A stretch of 64,000 nucleotides of DNA from Cymbidium sinense (Eukaryota > Streptophyta > Magnoliopsida > Asparagales > Orchidaceae). Shown piece after piece: positions 25,740-38,756 of this stretch. The notes beneath the pieces were generated by a model, which was not told the DNA's origin, ran no database searches, and saw nothing but the letters and a program-made list of their open reading frames with translations. Made by a program: the position numbers and the translations under genes. How positions within the stretch are numbered: position 1 is the stretch's first letter; the number at the start of each line of letters is the position of its first letter. Location: positions 45,765,648 to 45,829,647 of the forward strand of contig CM038221.1 in assembly GCA_021442155.1 (NCBI GenBank), given 5' to 3'.

Positions 25740-26370
25740 AAAATATAACCTCAAAATGAATCCCCTGAAGTGTGCATTTGGAGTAGCTTCAAAGAAGTTC
25801 CTTGGGTTTATTGTCTGACACTGGGGAATAGAGATCGATCCAAAAAAGATCAAAGCCATCTTAGAAATGACAACCCCTAAAAGCTTAACTCAACTCAGAT
25901 CTTTCCAAGGGTGGTTGGCGTATCTAAGATGCTTTATCTCCAATCTATTAGGGAGATACAAGCCATTTTCAACACTTGTCAAAAAAGATGCCAAGTTCAA
26001 GTGGGTTGACAAGTGCCAGCAAGCTTTTGAAGATATCAAATAATATTTGATGAAGCCGCCATTTCTAGCAGCCCCTATCACGGGCAAGCCACTTATCCTC
26101 TACATTGTTGCATTAGACGACTCCTTTGGCATGTCAAGCTAATGCTAATGATGAAGGAAGGAGAGTGCTCTCTACCTTAGCCCGATCCTGTGAAGTAAAC
26201 TATCCACATATTGAAAAATATTTTCTAGCTTTAATCTTTGCATCCCAAAAGCTACAACACTATATGCTTTCTCATAAGATGAACTTAATTTCAAGAATCA
26301 ATCCAGTGCAATATCTCATGACATGGTCGATGTTATCTAGATGGTTAGTGATGGTCCATGATTCTCTTGC
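25740..26370 (+). pseudogene. RT C-terminal part and first RNase H, giant element
   Basis: After the right-hand AAAAT the homology resumes with YNLKMNPLKCAFGVASKKFL, then IEIDPKKIKAILEMTTPKSL and LRSFQGWLAYLRCFISNL, all standard for the RT thumb/connection, and then ILYIVALDDSFG, the start of the Tat RNase H. In-frame stops and short indels are present (for example near 25816 and 26041). The RNase H is degraded after 26130, where the LTHASQKLQHYM-like part is still readable around 26240. Confidence 0.85.
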
Positions 26371-26900
26371 AGTTTGATATCACATTCATACCCCTCCGTG
26401 CGGTGAAAGGACAGTCACTAGCGGATTTCTTAGCAGCACACCCACTTCCTGATTCCCTGCTGATGATCTCCTCGATGAACAAATCATGAACTTTGGGGAG
26501 GTTGAAAATTAACATTGGGAGATGTATTTTGATGGTGTGACTTCCTTTCACAAAGGAGAAGAACCATGATCTACTCTTCCAGGAAAGCAGGGGTAGGAAT
26601 AGTTCTCTTAACTCTAGATTGCGATGTGATAAGATTCCCATACTATCTCTCCAATCTATGTACCAACAATAAAGTCGAGTATGAGGCTTTGATTGTTGGT
26701 CTGGAGTTAGTCATTACAGTGTGTGTCAAGAGCATCAACATCAAGGGAATTCTCAGCTGGTCATCAACCAGATAGCCGGGACCTATAAGGTTCTAAAACC
26801 TAAGCTTCATCACTACCACAAGTATACCATGAAGCTGTTGGCCCAAATCACTGAGGTCACCATCTACAAGGTCCCTCGAGCAGAGAATGCAGTAGTAGTT
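26370..26900 (+). pseudogene. Second (archaeal-type) RNase H of the Tat element
   Basis: Segments read WEMYFDGVTSF-like, then KAGVGIVLLTLDCDVIRFPY, NNKVEYEALIVGLELVITV and, after a frame change, QLVINQIAGTYKV. This repeats the RNase H fold a second time downstream of the RT-linked RNase H. A second, archaeal-type RNase H is a known mark of the Tat/Ogre branch of plant gypsy elements. Frame changes at about 26560 and 26720 break it. 26721-27518 continues the reading into integrase. Confidence 0.8.
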
Positions 26901-28275
26901 GCTTTGGCCAAACTTGCCAAAGAATTGGCATGTCCGGAAGATGAGTCCATTCCAATAAGGGTCCAAAATAGACATGTCCTATCCCTTATTGACGTTGAAC
27001 TCATCAAGAGACTTTCTCTTGAAGGGGAGGTTGCCATTTCTAGTAAAAATAAGGTGTTGAATTGGAGGCAACCATTCATAGATTACTTGAACACAAATAA
27101 ACTACCTCAAGATAAATCACAAACCCATCAGATGAAGCAGAGAGATCTCTCCTATGCTCTCATGGATGGCATATACCGATGGTCATTTGATCAAATGTGG
27201 TTATACTATTTAGACAAATACGAAGCCTGCAAGATCATGACTGAGATACATTCAGGTCTATGTGGAGCGCATCAATCCAGTCTGAAGGTGAAAGAAAAGA
27301 TCAAGAGACTAGGATACTACTGGCCTTTGATGATTACAGACTGCATGGATGTAGCTAAGAGATGCCACCAATGTCAGGTACATAGTGTGGTCCTACATCC
27401 AACATTGGCCTCATGGCCATTTGAATGTTGGGGTACCGACATAGTGGGTCCTATCGATCCTCTTTCTTCCATGGGTCATCGGTTCATCTTAGTTGCCACC
27501 GACAACTTTTCCAAGTGAGTGGAGGCAATCCCACCCAAAGAGGTCACAGCTTCGCATGTGCTCCAATTTTTTAGGAACCGTAGCGTATATAGGTTCGGGG
27601 TGCCTTGACGAATTATATCTGATAATGGTGCTGCATTTAAGAGCACCAAGATCAACAGCTTCACAAGGAGACATAGTATAAATTGGAGATATTCCACCAT
27701 CTACTATCCCAGGGCAAATGGCCTAGCAGAAGCATTCAACAAAACTCTCATCCAGATACTAAAGAAGACACTCAACAAACAATAGTGGCATGAGTAGTTA
27801 GTTGAAGATTTGTGGGCATACCACACCACATACAGAACTCCAACTCAATCAACCCCGTTCTCCAAGTGTATGGGTCCAAAGTCATTCTACCATTAGAAGT
27901 TCAACTCCCATCATTAAGGATAGCAATGGGTAGTAAGATTACTATAGAGAAGAATGTGAAGTTGTAGAAGAGCTCAAAGATTTGGAGGAGAGATGCCTAC
28001 GGGCATGCCAGAACCTCAAGTTATACAAAACCAAAATGATTCAAGCTCACAACAAGCTGGTCCACCCTAGTTCTTTTCAAGTATGAGAGCTTATTCTAGT
28101 TCTAAGGAGACCAATTGTTGCCCATCAAAAGATGGGAGGCAAGTTTGAACCCACTTGGGAAGGCCCTTTGTCATAGAGAAGGCCTACCAAGGAGGATCTT
28201 ATCAGTTTATCGATTGTAAAGGGCAACACCCGATGTTTCCAATTAATGGGCTCTATTTGAAGAAATATTACCCAT
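26900..28275 (+). pseudogene. Integrase, giant element (DD35E present, several stops)
   Basis: Integrase inserts the cDNA into the genome. 26721-27518 is the longest open stretch and carries the zinc-binding part (EIHSGLCGAHQ … AKRCHQCQ) and the first catalytic Asp in CWGTDIVGPI (codon at 27438). In the same frame, after stops, come ISDNGAAF (Asp at 27621) and NGLAEAFNKTL (Glu at 27729), which gives exactly 35 residues between them. The C-terminal part ends FPINGLYLKKYYP near 28275. The core residues are retained but stops at 27516 and elsewhere make it inactive. Confidence 0.9.
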
Positions 28276-28394
28276 AAAACCATGTTTGAAAATAATTTTC
28301 ATTAAAAGAACAAAAACTTCATTCCAATTCATCTAGATCTTCTCTTCTTTCGAAGTGTTGTTTGCTTATTTTGTGAATCTGTCGTGACGTATTT

Positions 28395-28665
28395 AGGGTA
28401 GGTGTAAGAGAACCCAAGAGGCAACCTATCCCTCTTCCACAACATGAACACAAATTAAACACAATTCTCCAGCGCTACTAGAATAGCTGTAAAATAACCC
28501 GACAGGCATCCTATTTTGACTAGCACAACTAATTTAGGTGTAAGAGAACCCAAGCGGCATCCTTTCTTAGTGGGATCACAACTTCCATCCATGGCACCAT
28601 TTCATCAAATTCCTCAGCATATTTTAGGATAGGTGTAAGAGAACCCGAGAGGCATCCTATTCCTT
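28395..28665 (+). repeat. Tandem array 1 of the 3' region (GTGTAAGAGAACCC units)
   Basis: Four degenerate units with the core GGTGTAAGAGAACCCNAGNGG followed by CATCCTAT, near 28401, 28486, 28537 and 28632. They lie between integrase and the 3' LTR. Such arrays are known from the 3' untranslated part of Tat/Ogre elements. No coding potential. Confidence 0.7.
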
Positions 28666-28799
28666 CAAACACAAAATAAAAAAAACACAAAATCTTTTAT
28701 CTCGGGCTATTTTGATGTGGGAGCAAGCCCCTTATGGCACTCACTCATTAGCTACTCTAGGTCAGGCTAACATGCTACCTTGTTAGTATGTCACCCTAG

Positions 28800-30310
28800 T
28801 GGTCATCTATTTAAAAGATGTGAGTCCCCGTGCTTTCTTCTTGACTTGACCATTACAAACCAATGAGCGCCTTGTTAGTTTGGTAGGCCTCACTGCCTAG
28901 CCAATAAGCTACCTTATGTTGACTTCATTTAAGAGGATGTAAGCCTACACGCTTTCTTCTTGAACTAGCCATCATGCACTGACTAGGTCAAATATATCTA
29001 AGGTTTAGGATAAATCCCCCAGCATCTCATTTCATATTGACTACTTTTGAGTTGATATAAGTCTCCCAGTGGGATTCACTCAGTAGTCACCCTAGGTCAG
29101 ATAGCACCTGTCAAACAGAAGACATACTATCTCGGCAATCAGTTCCACTATTAGAGGATGTAAGTCCCCGATGCTTTCTTCCTAGGCTGATTATTGCAAA
29201 CTATGGGCACCTTAGGTTGTTTGATGTTCATTATACTGACAGCGACTCACCTGGTGGATACACCACTCTTAGCAAATGTGAGTCCCCATGCTTTCTCATT
29301 GAGTTGGCCACCAAATACCTGTAAATATTATCTTCTCCAGGGATTTGGATAAAGCCCTAAGTGGCCCCTTCTTCTGTGGGCACTATATTTGGATCACGTC
29401 CGTTACAACCCCATTTACACACTACTTGGGTTACTCTTGAATTGGACCATCCCCCTTTCCTAGTAGCATCCCTATGGTTAGAGAATTTGTTTAGCAGATG
29501 CACAGGTTCTCCGTTGGTTCAATAAATCTAGAGTGGTCTAAACTGATATAAGCTCTTCTATGTATGATCCCTCACAAACCAATAGGGTCCATAATAAAAA
29601 AATAAACAAAATAAAAAAAATTATTCTCTTATGGATTAAGAATTCAAGCCCCCAACCTCTTTTCCAAGCATCTATCTTTACTCAGAAGAAATTTCACCAC
29701 GCTTGAATTGAGATAAGTCCCAGTCACTCTCTCTGTAAGCCTTAGTCGAGTTCAATCTATTTTCCCACAAACATGTTACCCTGGCAATCATTTGGCTTTG
29801 GAAGATATAAGTCTACTACGCATTCTTTCTAGCATGACTACCCAAACCGACAGGCAGCCCTAGGTCGGGTTGACATGTTACCTTACAAATATGTTGCCCG
29901 AGTATCCTTTTCTCAGGAAAGATGTGAGTCCCATGCTTTCTACCCTGAATTAGCCATTGAAAATCGAAAGGCACCTCTTTGGTTGGATAGTTCTCCCTTC
30001 GATCGAAGCTACTCCCTTCGGATTGGTAAATGGTCAGTCGACATGGCCCCGACTCAATCGCCCATCACAACCGATGGGATCCATCAAAAATAATTTTAAA
30101 ATGAAATTAATTTTGACTATCTTTGAGTTGATTTAAGTCCCCAATAGGTATTCACTCAATAGTCAGCCCTAGGTCAGGTTCGATTTGTTGCACAAGCAAT
30201 TAATCACCCCAGTGGTTCCTTTTTTTGGAAGATATGAGTCCCCGTGCTTTCTTCTTAACTTTACCACTGTAAACTGAAATGCAATCTCATTGGTTGGATA
30301 GTCCTACAAT
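28800..30310 (+). repeat. Tandem array 2 (GTGAGTCCCCGTGCTTTCTT units)
   Basis: The core GATGTGAGTCCCCGTGCTTT, followed by CTTCTTGANTTGNCCATT, recurs with variation near 28818, 28935, 29158, 29277, 29803, 29922 and 30232, interspersed with 'CCCTAGGTCGGGTTGACATG' segments. Unit length is variable (about 110-500 bp between cores). The short ORF at 29875-30093 is an array read-through. Confidence 0.7.
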
Positions 30311-30429
30311 GTGCTTGGTAGACTACCCTTTTGGAGAAGTAGACCAAGGCTAACATGGCCCCTACTCAGTACGGTCCATCGCAAACCAACAGGGTCCATC
30401 TTAAAATCTAAAAATTTAAAATCTAAAAT

Positions 30430-30890
30430 AAATTCAACCATCCTCCCCAGTGGATTCCAACTAAATATACAAAATAAATCCAATCAACCTCCCTAGTGGA
30501 GTCAAATCAAACAAATAAATCAATCAACTTCTCCTCAATGCGATGCAAATATTTTCAATTCCCCTAATGGAACCAATTCAATCCAACTTGAACTTGTTTC
30601 CCTAGTGGAGAATTCACATTTTCAACCCCAATGGATCCTGAATTGTAATCCCCCAATGGATTTCACAACCTCTTCTCCTCAATAGATGACTTGAACTTGC
30701 TCCCCAATGGAGAGTTCACCTTTTTCATCCCTAGTGGAGCACTAAATCATAAATCAACAAATCAAATCAAATTTCTCCCTAACGAGATGTAAATCAAATC
30801 AAACCTCTCATTCCCAGTGGATTGCTTGAACCTGCTTCTCTAGTGAAGGGTTCACATACTCTATCCCTAGTGGATTCTTCCTTCACTCTT
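30430..30890 (+). repeat. Tandem array 3 (CCCCAGTGGA units)
   Basis: About fourteen copies of a short core like TCCC(C/T)A(G/A)TGGA, spaced roughly 15-50 bp, separated by AAATCAA-rich text. It is the last array before the 3' LTR. Between it and 31071 is about 180 bp without a recognisable feature except a degenerate polypurine-tract position (TTGGGTGCCCTT just before 31072). Confidence 0.7.
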
Positions 30891-31309
30891 TTATGTCTTA
30901 GACATGAGTAGAGTCACATTGCACTAAGATCTTGATTCTTTCTACACCTCGAGTTTGGGAGTAGATTATTTCTATTAGTGCTTGTGATCATTCGACGTTG
31001 TTGATCATCTCGGTCAACACCAATATGAGTGGTATGCCTTGTCAGTCACACCACACATATTGGGTGCCCTTTGTTGACCTCACTTTTAGAGTGAGCTCTC
31101 AACTTCTCCATCTTAGACATAGGACTCCTCTAGATATTAAGAGTTCCTTAGTCTTAAGACACTTCTACTGATTAGGTGAACACTTAACCTAACCTTAGAG
31201 ACTTAGAAGAGTTAGCCATAGGAATAGGTCATGCCTTAGGGGTATTAGGAAAACATGCATACCCTATAGCTTGAACCAAATCGTTACTTCCTCCTTTCAA
31301 ATCAACTTC

Positions 31310-31485
31310 AAATCCAAATCAACTTCAAGTTCAAATCAACTTCAAATTCAAATCAACGTCAAATACAAACCAACTTCAAATTCAAATCAACTTTAAGTTC
31401 AAATCAACTGCAAACTCAAATCAACATCGAATACAAATCACTTCAAATTCAAATCAACCACAAACTCAAAATCAATTTCAACTTA
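31310..31485 (+). repeat. AAATCAACTTCAAATTC short tandem repeats
   Basis: About ten imperfect 15-19-bp units built on AAATCAACTTCAAATTC near the start of the 3' LTR. The matching part of the solo LTR (25380-25520, inverted) is less regular, so this array changed after the copies separated. Confidence 0.7.
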
Positions 31486-32224
31486 ATTCATTTTCTCAAA
31501 TCATAAATCAATTCCAAAATCCAAATCATGAATCAATTCTAAATGATTTAAATCCATGATCAATTCTAAATCCAAAATCTTTCAAGCCTTTGATTTCATC
31601 TTATGGACTTAACTCATATCAAATCAAAATCACTTCAAATTCAAAAAATTTCTCATAACCCATTTATATTCTTATTTAAATTCATAAATATAAATGAAAT
31701 ATAAATTCAAATAATCAAAACTAAATTCAAAACTCAAATCCAAATCTAATCATAATCCAACTTAAACTCTTTCAAGACAAATCCTTGAATTCCTTCAAAT
31801 CAAATTCAAATCACTTCAAATTCAAAATATTTTCACATAATCCATTTATATTTCATTTATATTCACAAATATAAATGAAATATAAATTTAAATAACCAAG
31901 CTAAATTCAAACATCAAGTTCAAATCTAACCTAAATCCAACATATACCCTTTCAAGTCAAATTCTTGAACTTAACCAAATCATCCTCAAATCAATCCAAA
32001 CCCTTTAGATTTTCTCTTCAAACAATCATTCCTTCAATCACAAACTAAATATAAACATAAACTTCAATCATCAAATCAAAATCGAATCAACCCAAGTCAA
32101 ACCATGTTTGCCCTTTTGACTTGAAATTGCCAAATAAATCAAACCCCATTTGACTCCAAATCACTTGTAATTGGATTTATATTTTAATCATAAGTCCATA
32201 TGTGAGTTCAAACAAACTTGAATC

Positions 32225-33065
32225 AAGCCTTGATCAAGCCAATTGACCTACTTAGGCTCACTTGACCCAAAGTGACCTAAAACACCTTTTTTAGCCAAAT
32301 TTAATCCATTCCAAATTAGATTGAACTAAGCCCATCTAAGCCTCACATTATAAGCAGCAATCATCCTAGAATGATCAATCACTCAAATTTAGTCAAACCA
32401 AATCAAACCTAGCCTTTGACCAAGTCAATAGTTAGCCCAAATGAAACTTAAACTAGCCAAAATCCACCATAGGCCAAATTGATTGAAACCATTGATCTAA
32501 ACTAATTCATAACCAATGATTAAACTTGACCAAGTCATCACTTGAGCCAAACCTAGCCCATTGGCCACCTAACTTAAGTTGACCCATGTTGACCTAAAAA
32601 GTCAAAATGGGTCAAATCTTGATCTAAGCCAAATTGATTGCAACCAATGGGTGAAATTCATTCTAAATCACTTATTGAACTTGACCAAAGCTTCAGTTGG
32701 TCAATTAGACCCAACCTAGCCCAATTGACCATGAACCCAACTTGACCTAAAAGGTCAAATCAACTCAAAATCAAACCAAATAAAAATTGATTGAAACCAA
32801 AGCATGTAATACATTTCAAATGATCAACCAATCATAAACCAACCCATGACCTAACCCAATTGGGTCAAATGGGTCAAATTGGTCAACTTGTCCCATTTGA
32901 CCAAAGTGAACTCAAATGAACCAAAACTAAATATAAATCAAATTGACCCAAACCAAAGACACTCATAGACTCCAAATGGTCATATGAACTTGACCTAACC
33001 CATGGTTTTGGTCAACTTGACCCATGTTGACCCATTTTGACCTAAATGGGTCAACTTGAGCCAAA
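32225..33065. promoter_or_regulatory. W-box-like TTGACC/GGTCAA cluster in the 3' LTR
   Basis: Dense TTGACC/GGTCAA hexamers, including GGTCAACTTGACCC and TTGGTCAACTTG. The position is the same as in the solo LTR. Candidate stress-responsive promoter part; inference only. Confidence 0.35.
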
Positions 33066-36000
33066 TCATATCAAATCAACTCCAAATTCCTTGAAATTTT
33101 GTCCAACCTATTTTTGAAAAATCTCAAATTTGTCCAAATCAAAATCAAGGCCAAATGACCATTTTACCATTGGATCAAAGGATAACCTATGGCCAAATTC
33201 ACTTGGAATTTAGATAATTCCTTTTCATGGCCACTTGACATCTTTCTAGTGGACCAATTGGACACTAAGGGAGGTGGTGCACATGACCCAATGGGTTTGG
33301 GTCAGCCATGACCTAACCCAAGGCCAAACTAACCCCTCTAATGAAAAATCTCCACTTGGATCACCTCCCACACTCACATAGCACATGTGCACTTCCTCTC
33401 CTCCACTCTTCTGCCAAAATTGAAGCACATGGACTCCCTAATAATTAAAATAACCCAATCAATCTCCTCAATTTGATCAAAATGGAAAGATGGCTCTCGG
33501 CCTTCTGATCCAAATTGGGGGAGATATACTCCCCCTCATTCCAACTCAATGCACACACACTGAATTTGATTGAGCCCTAAAAACCCTTAGCAAGCTTCTC
33601 CAAGCCTTGTGAAGCATTCCCAAGCTCATTCCATTTCTCCCTTCTCATTTTCTTTCAAAGTCGAAATAAGGAGGTGAGGGAAATTTCCACTTCACACAAT
33701 TCTCCACCAAACTTCAATTCACTTTGCAAGCACCATCAAGGAAGCAAGTCAAGCTCACCCAAAGCTTTTCCCAAGTCTCCAAGCCACGAGAAGTGAGATT
33801 TCGATCAAAGCCGCAAGCCATTAAAGGGGAGCTTGGCCAATTGGAAGATCCACTTTAAATTAAAGCTTGAAACCTAAACATAGCTTTGTCTTCACTAAAC
33901 GAAGCTACCTCCTCTTTTAGAAGCACCGGTGATAGCCTCCAGCAAGGTATGACTCAAAACTGATCCTCCATTGAAAAATGCTTGGTTCGTTGTGAAGGGA
34001 ATTGTCATCCCATTACAATCTAGCTGTTAGGTGTTATTCCCTACACCTCTTGATGGTGTGAGATGAATCTCAGCCTAATCCCAGCTCAAGTGAGCCCAGA
34101 TCAAGTCATGAAGGATGGACGGTCACCGTCTCCCACAGCTTAGGCAGGGATGAATCATGGGTCATCCATCCCCATGTTTTGGGTGGACTGCCCTGATTTA
34201 AATGTATAGATCCTCTAATTTATTTCCTTCAAAATCATGGGATTAACCCTGGTTGTCCGATCCTTGATCGGACGACCTAGGGGAAAGCGTCGTCTTGATG
34301 TATGCGATGTGACTTAAATAACCAATCCAGCCACATGAAAAGCACACGTCCCACGCGGTCCGGCGGATTATTTAATTAGGCTTCCTAATTTATTCTTAAT
34401 CACGAAACTTCATAAATTCATAACTAAATATAGAAAATCCAAAAAGTGCAAACTCAAGTTCATTTTAAAGATAATTTAAAGGGGAATAAAATAAAATTAA
34501 GTTTAATTAATTTTGATCAATAAATTTTCCTTAATTATGGTTTAATTAAAATTTAAATTATCTTAATTACTCTCTAATTACTTTAATTAATTCCAAATTT
34601 CTCAGACATAGTTAGGGGGCAAGACTTCTACCTCCCCTAATTTTCTTGGAATTTATTAATGAATTAATTAAAAACAAATTAATGAATCCCTAATCACCCC
34701 CTTCATGTAATTAAGAGTAATTAAGCATATGAATAGTGGTTTAATCCCTTAATTGAGATAATTAAATATTATTTAAGTGAGGAGGTTTATGGAATGGGTT
34801 TGGAATATTTTCCATAAGTTATTCCCTAAACCCCCTTTCTTCCTTAATCCAAATATAATTAAGGATTAATCCACTAATTATCTACTTAATTAATCTAATC
34901 AAAATTTTCAAAATCAATCTAATTAATCAATTTCTTATTGGGTAGATCCTTATGTGTTCAAAAGCCTAAGATAAATTTAAGGAAATCATTTCCAACCCAC
35001 ATGTGTGGGAAGGTTATGAAAGTATTTAATGAAAACCCTTTGGCTTAATTAATCAATGATTATGAGCCAATTGCATTAGGCCCCTTTATTTCTTAGGTGC
35101 ATTGCTGATTTATTCCATGTGGTTGCATATCATATGTTGGATCATAATTATTTGGTTAATTATGTTAAAGTGGTGTAGATAAGGGGTAATTAATGAACTT
35201 AATTCACACCTTAACCTAAACAAAATATAAAATCAATCTAATTGCCCTAAAATTAAACTAAAATCAATTCACACATGGAAGAAATGGGTTAGGACCAGCA
35301 AACTCTTTCACATTCCCTAACTCAAATCATATCCAAAAATAAAATAAAAATCTCTTAAAGGAATTTTGATTCACTTTAAATGATCTTATTTAATAGGATT
35401 GTCTTTAGGAATTAATTAGGGTAAATGAAGTTATATGCTTACATCACTTTATTTCTTTCAAGCATGCTAAATATTATTTTCCATGTGAAATCATGCATTC
35501 ATCTCTTTAAAAAAAATTAAATAAATAAAATATTTCTTTATGTCAAATTGCATACTTTTGGCTAAAGTAAGAATATGAGTGGCTATTATTACTATTAAAT
35601 CAAAACTATTTTTAAAATCTATAAATCAAAGATTATAAATGAAGGTATGGTACTTATAAATATTAATAAGCTTGCATGTGATTATAGCATAAAATGTGGT
35701 GGGTTATTTTCTTCTCTTTTCTTAACATGGGTTTGTATAGGATTTGCAAAGTGTATAGTTCATTTGAAAAGAGCATAACACTTTCTTAAATCTATTCCAC
35801 ACTATGTTATGACTTAAGAAGGATCCTCATTTACACATGTAAATTATACAACCAAATCAAAATAAAATCTTTTGTATGATTCTTCATCCATTTATTCTTT
35901 TTTGTACATGCACATATTTAAGAAAAGTGGTATCCGACATCCCTGGGTCAAGACTTTTGGCAGCCCCAAGTGTGTCTTGTACCTGTCTTACACCCTAGTG

Positions 36001-38756
36001 TAGAAAATAATGGCGTCATACTCACTTATGTCTTTTATACATGTAAATGTGCATTTGATTAATGGATAAAAAAGTCCCCCTTTTCTACTTAATAAAACAT
36101 GCATTCATGAAATATCCAAATTTTCTTAAACAACATCTCTTTGCATTCATCATTAAGGTGTGCTAAGATTTGCATTGCATATATAGATATGCTTAGGATT
36201 ATTCATATGCATGATGTATATGTTGGAAAGAAATAAATGGTTGTGTGTTATGTGATAGTAATTTATTTTAATTAATCCTAAAATATATTTCTTATTGAAT
36301 TGGTTTATTTAGAGAAAATCTAAACTTAAGATTAACTAAAACACATAATAAAATATTCACTAAAAGAAAATCATTAATGAATCTACTTTAGAAATTACTT
36401 AAGTAGGGATGAAAGAGAAGTTCTCTTCTCTTTTCTTCTCTTTACAACATGTAGTAACTAAATGTAGGTTCATTCAAACCAAATCAAATCATCAAATAAA
36501 ATTAACAAATCAACTAAACCACTTAAATGAAACCACCGCCTAAGTTGAATCCTTGACACTTAGAAAATTCCAACCTTAAAATCTTGCTAAGACATGCCAC
36601 ACAAGCCTTAAATGGCACACACATTAGGCTAAGTCACTATTTCTAGCTCTATGTTAGGGCGGTGCATGGTTTAATGCCTGATTTTATTTTGTGATGTGAT
36701 ATTTTTAGACTAGATGTTAGGATGTATGTGCATATACTGGATGATAGGACAATCCTAGTCTAATCATTATCTTCTGCATGTGATTGTGCTTAAGAGGTGA
36801 TGTAATAAAAAAATATAAATACTTTTCTTTGTGCAGTTGCTTATACCTAATCCAATCCAAATTGGACTTGGTTACCCATGTGTGGGGTGCTAAGTCCAAA
36901 TTAATCCTATAATTATTTAGGATTGTGTGGTATGTTTAGCTAATCTCTATTTTGTATGTTTAGTTAGATTGATCTTTCCCTTTCAATGTAAATTTTGCAA
37001 TTGAGATTTGGAAAGAATGTTATGGAGAATTAAGGTGAACATTGGTCATAAGACTATGTCTTATGTACCATGTGAAGCCTTGGAGAAAACCACATCCAAG
37101 TATAAATGAAGTAAAAAAGAAGGAAAGAAAGAAATGAAGAAATGAAGAATGAAGAATGAAGACCTCCATAACATGAATTCTTTCTAAATTGTGATTATTC
37201 ATTTGTAATCTAGGTTATATAAGGGTAGAGCTTGGCTACATATATTTTTCTTTTTGGGTTATGTGGTGGTACCGATCACATCGGTCTTTTATTCTTTTAC
37301 GCTAGCTTTATAAAATTGTTTTATGTCTATTTAGCTTGTGCATTAAGATGGCATGATTTTTTTAGTTTCTTCATTGATTGATGAATGGCCTGGATACAAT
37401 TAGGCTCTTAGGAAAAAATAAATTTTCTATCCAATTAATCAACTCAAAATTAAAATTAATAACTCATAACCTCACCTAAATCTAGGATATAAATCAAGAT
37501 AATAAAAGATTTAGCTACCCCTTAGCTGGATGTTGTATGTCTCACATCATGCATAAAATTATCTTGCTTCACTCTTGCTAATGGAGGGCTTCCACCTTTG
37601 CCAGAGAACATGGCTTGACCTTTGAGAGCCATGGTGGAAACACACCTCCTTCTTGCTGATTTTGGCTCATAACCAACTTCTCATGCATTAGGCATATGAA
37701 TCTCATAACCTGTGTCAAATAAATTATCCAAAAATCAAAATAAAACTTAACAAAATTTGTATTAGATTTATGTCATTATTCATGCCCTACATGATCTAGT
37801 CTCTTGAGGAGCGAGTTTAAGGTCTTAGTCTCCTTTTTAAATAAGCAACAGCCTAACTAACTTGCAAAAGCATAAGACTTGCCTACATGTATTTAAAATC
37901 ATAGGAGGAGTTAGTTGGCGGCCACCCTCAGGCGGTTGTAAGTCCAACAGTCAAATGGTTTAACCTCTCTTGTGGAGGTAAACCATATACCCATTTTTGC
38001 CTTAGATTTGGATCATGCCTTGGCCCTTGCCAAAGCTCCCTAGATTTAGGTTCTGAGGTTGTTGTTTCTCTTTACGGGCGGGTTACAAGCATAAATCCTC
38101 ACCTCTTAGGCATTTCCATAATCTTGTGTTGTGGAGTTGTAAGCCCTAGATTTCTAATAAAAATTCAACTCAAACATATAATTCTCTTCAAATTTCAAAA
38201 ATACAAAGCCCAACCATAGGATAGTTTGGGATGCTCGCTAGGGTTCATAGCATCGTGAGCATCCCCTACTCATCTCCCTTTGGTTTCGATAATAACTCCT
38301 CCTTTTGATTAATCCCATTTGATCTTCCAAAAATAGCCAATTTATTAATAGTCCTATCTTTGAAATCTTTAGAGACAATGATCATTTACCTAAATCGAGA
38401 GTATGCTTAAGGAATCTCATTCATTAAGATGTAATTAACTATGGGGGCTTGCCTCCATAGGGAACTTAATGAACCCGATTTAAAATAAACCTTACTTTAC
38501 TTTTCTATGTAAAGTAGGGAAAGAATCTGGTACATTCAAGACTCATTATCCTTAGGAGTCCTTATTAGGTGATTAGGGCTATTGTAGGATGGTGACTTCT
38601 ATCTCTCGAGATAGTACATCATTCCTCAATATCATACCTGATCACCCTAATAAGTACATCTGCAAATCTATGTGGTGTCCCAACATATACAACATTTATT
38701 ATTTATTTTTCTAATTCTCCCAAGGAGTTTAAGAAATAAAATAAATAAACACCACA

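Larger units (their letters stand above)
31072..38756 (+). mobile_element. 3' LTR of the giant element, 7,685 bp
   Basis: It starts TGTTGACCTCA and ends AACACCACA, like the solo LTR, and is colinear with it over the whole length. The sequence before it, TTGGGTGCCCTT, aligns with the polypurine tract TTGGGGGACATT that precedes the LTR of the second element (43647-43658), supporting a 3' LTR start here. The right end abuts 38757, inside the coding region of another element. Inside are AAATCAACTTC-type short repeats (31310-31480), the TTGACC-rich zone, the GCTTCGTCT hairpin with donor-like GT at 33947, and the purine tract at 37110-37165. No gene is present. Confidence 0.82.
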
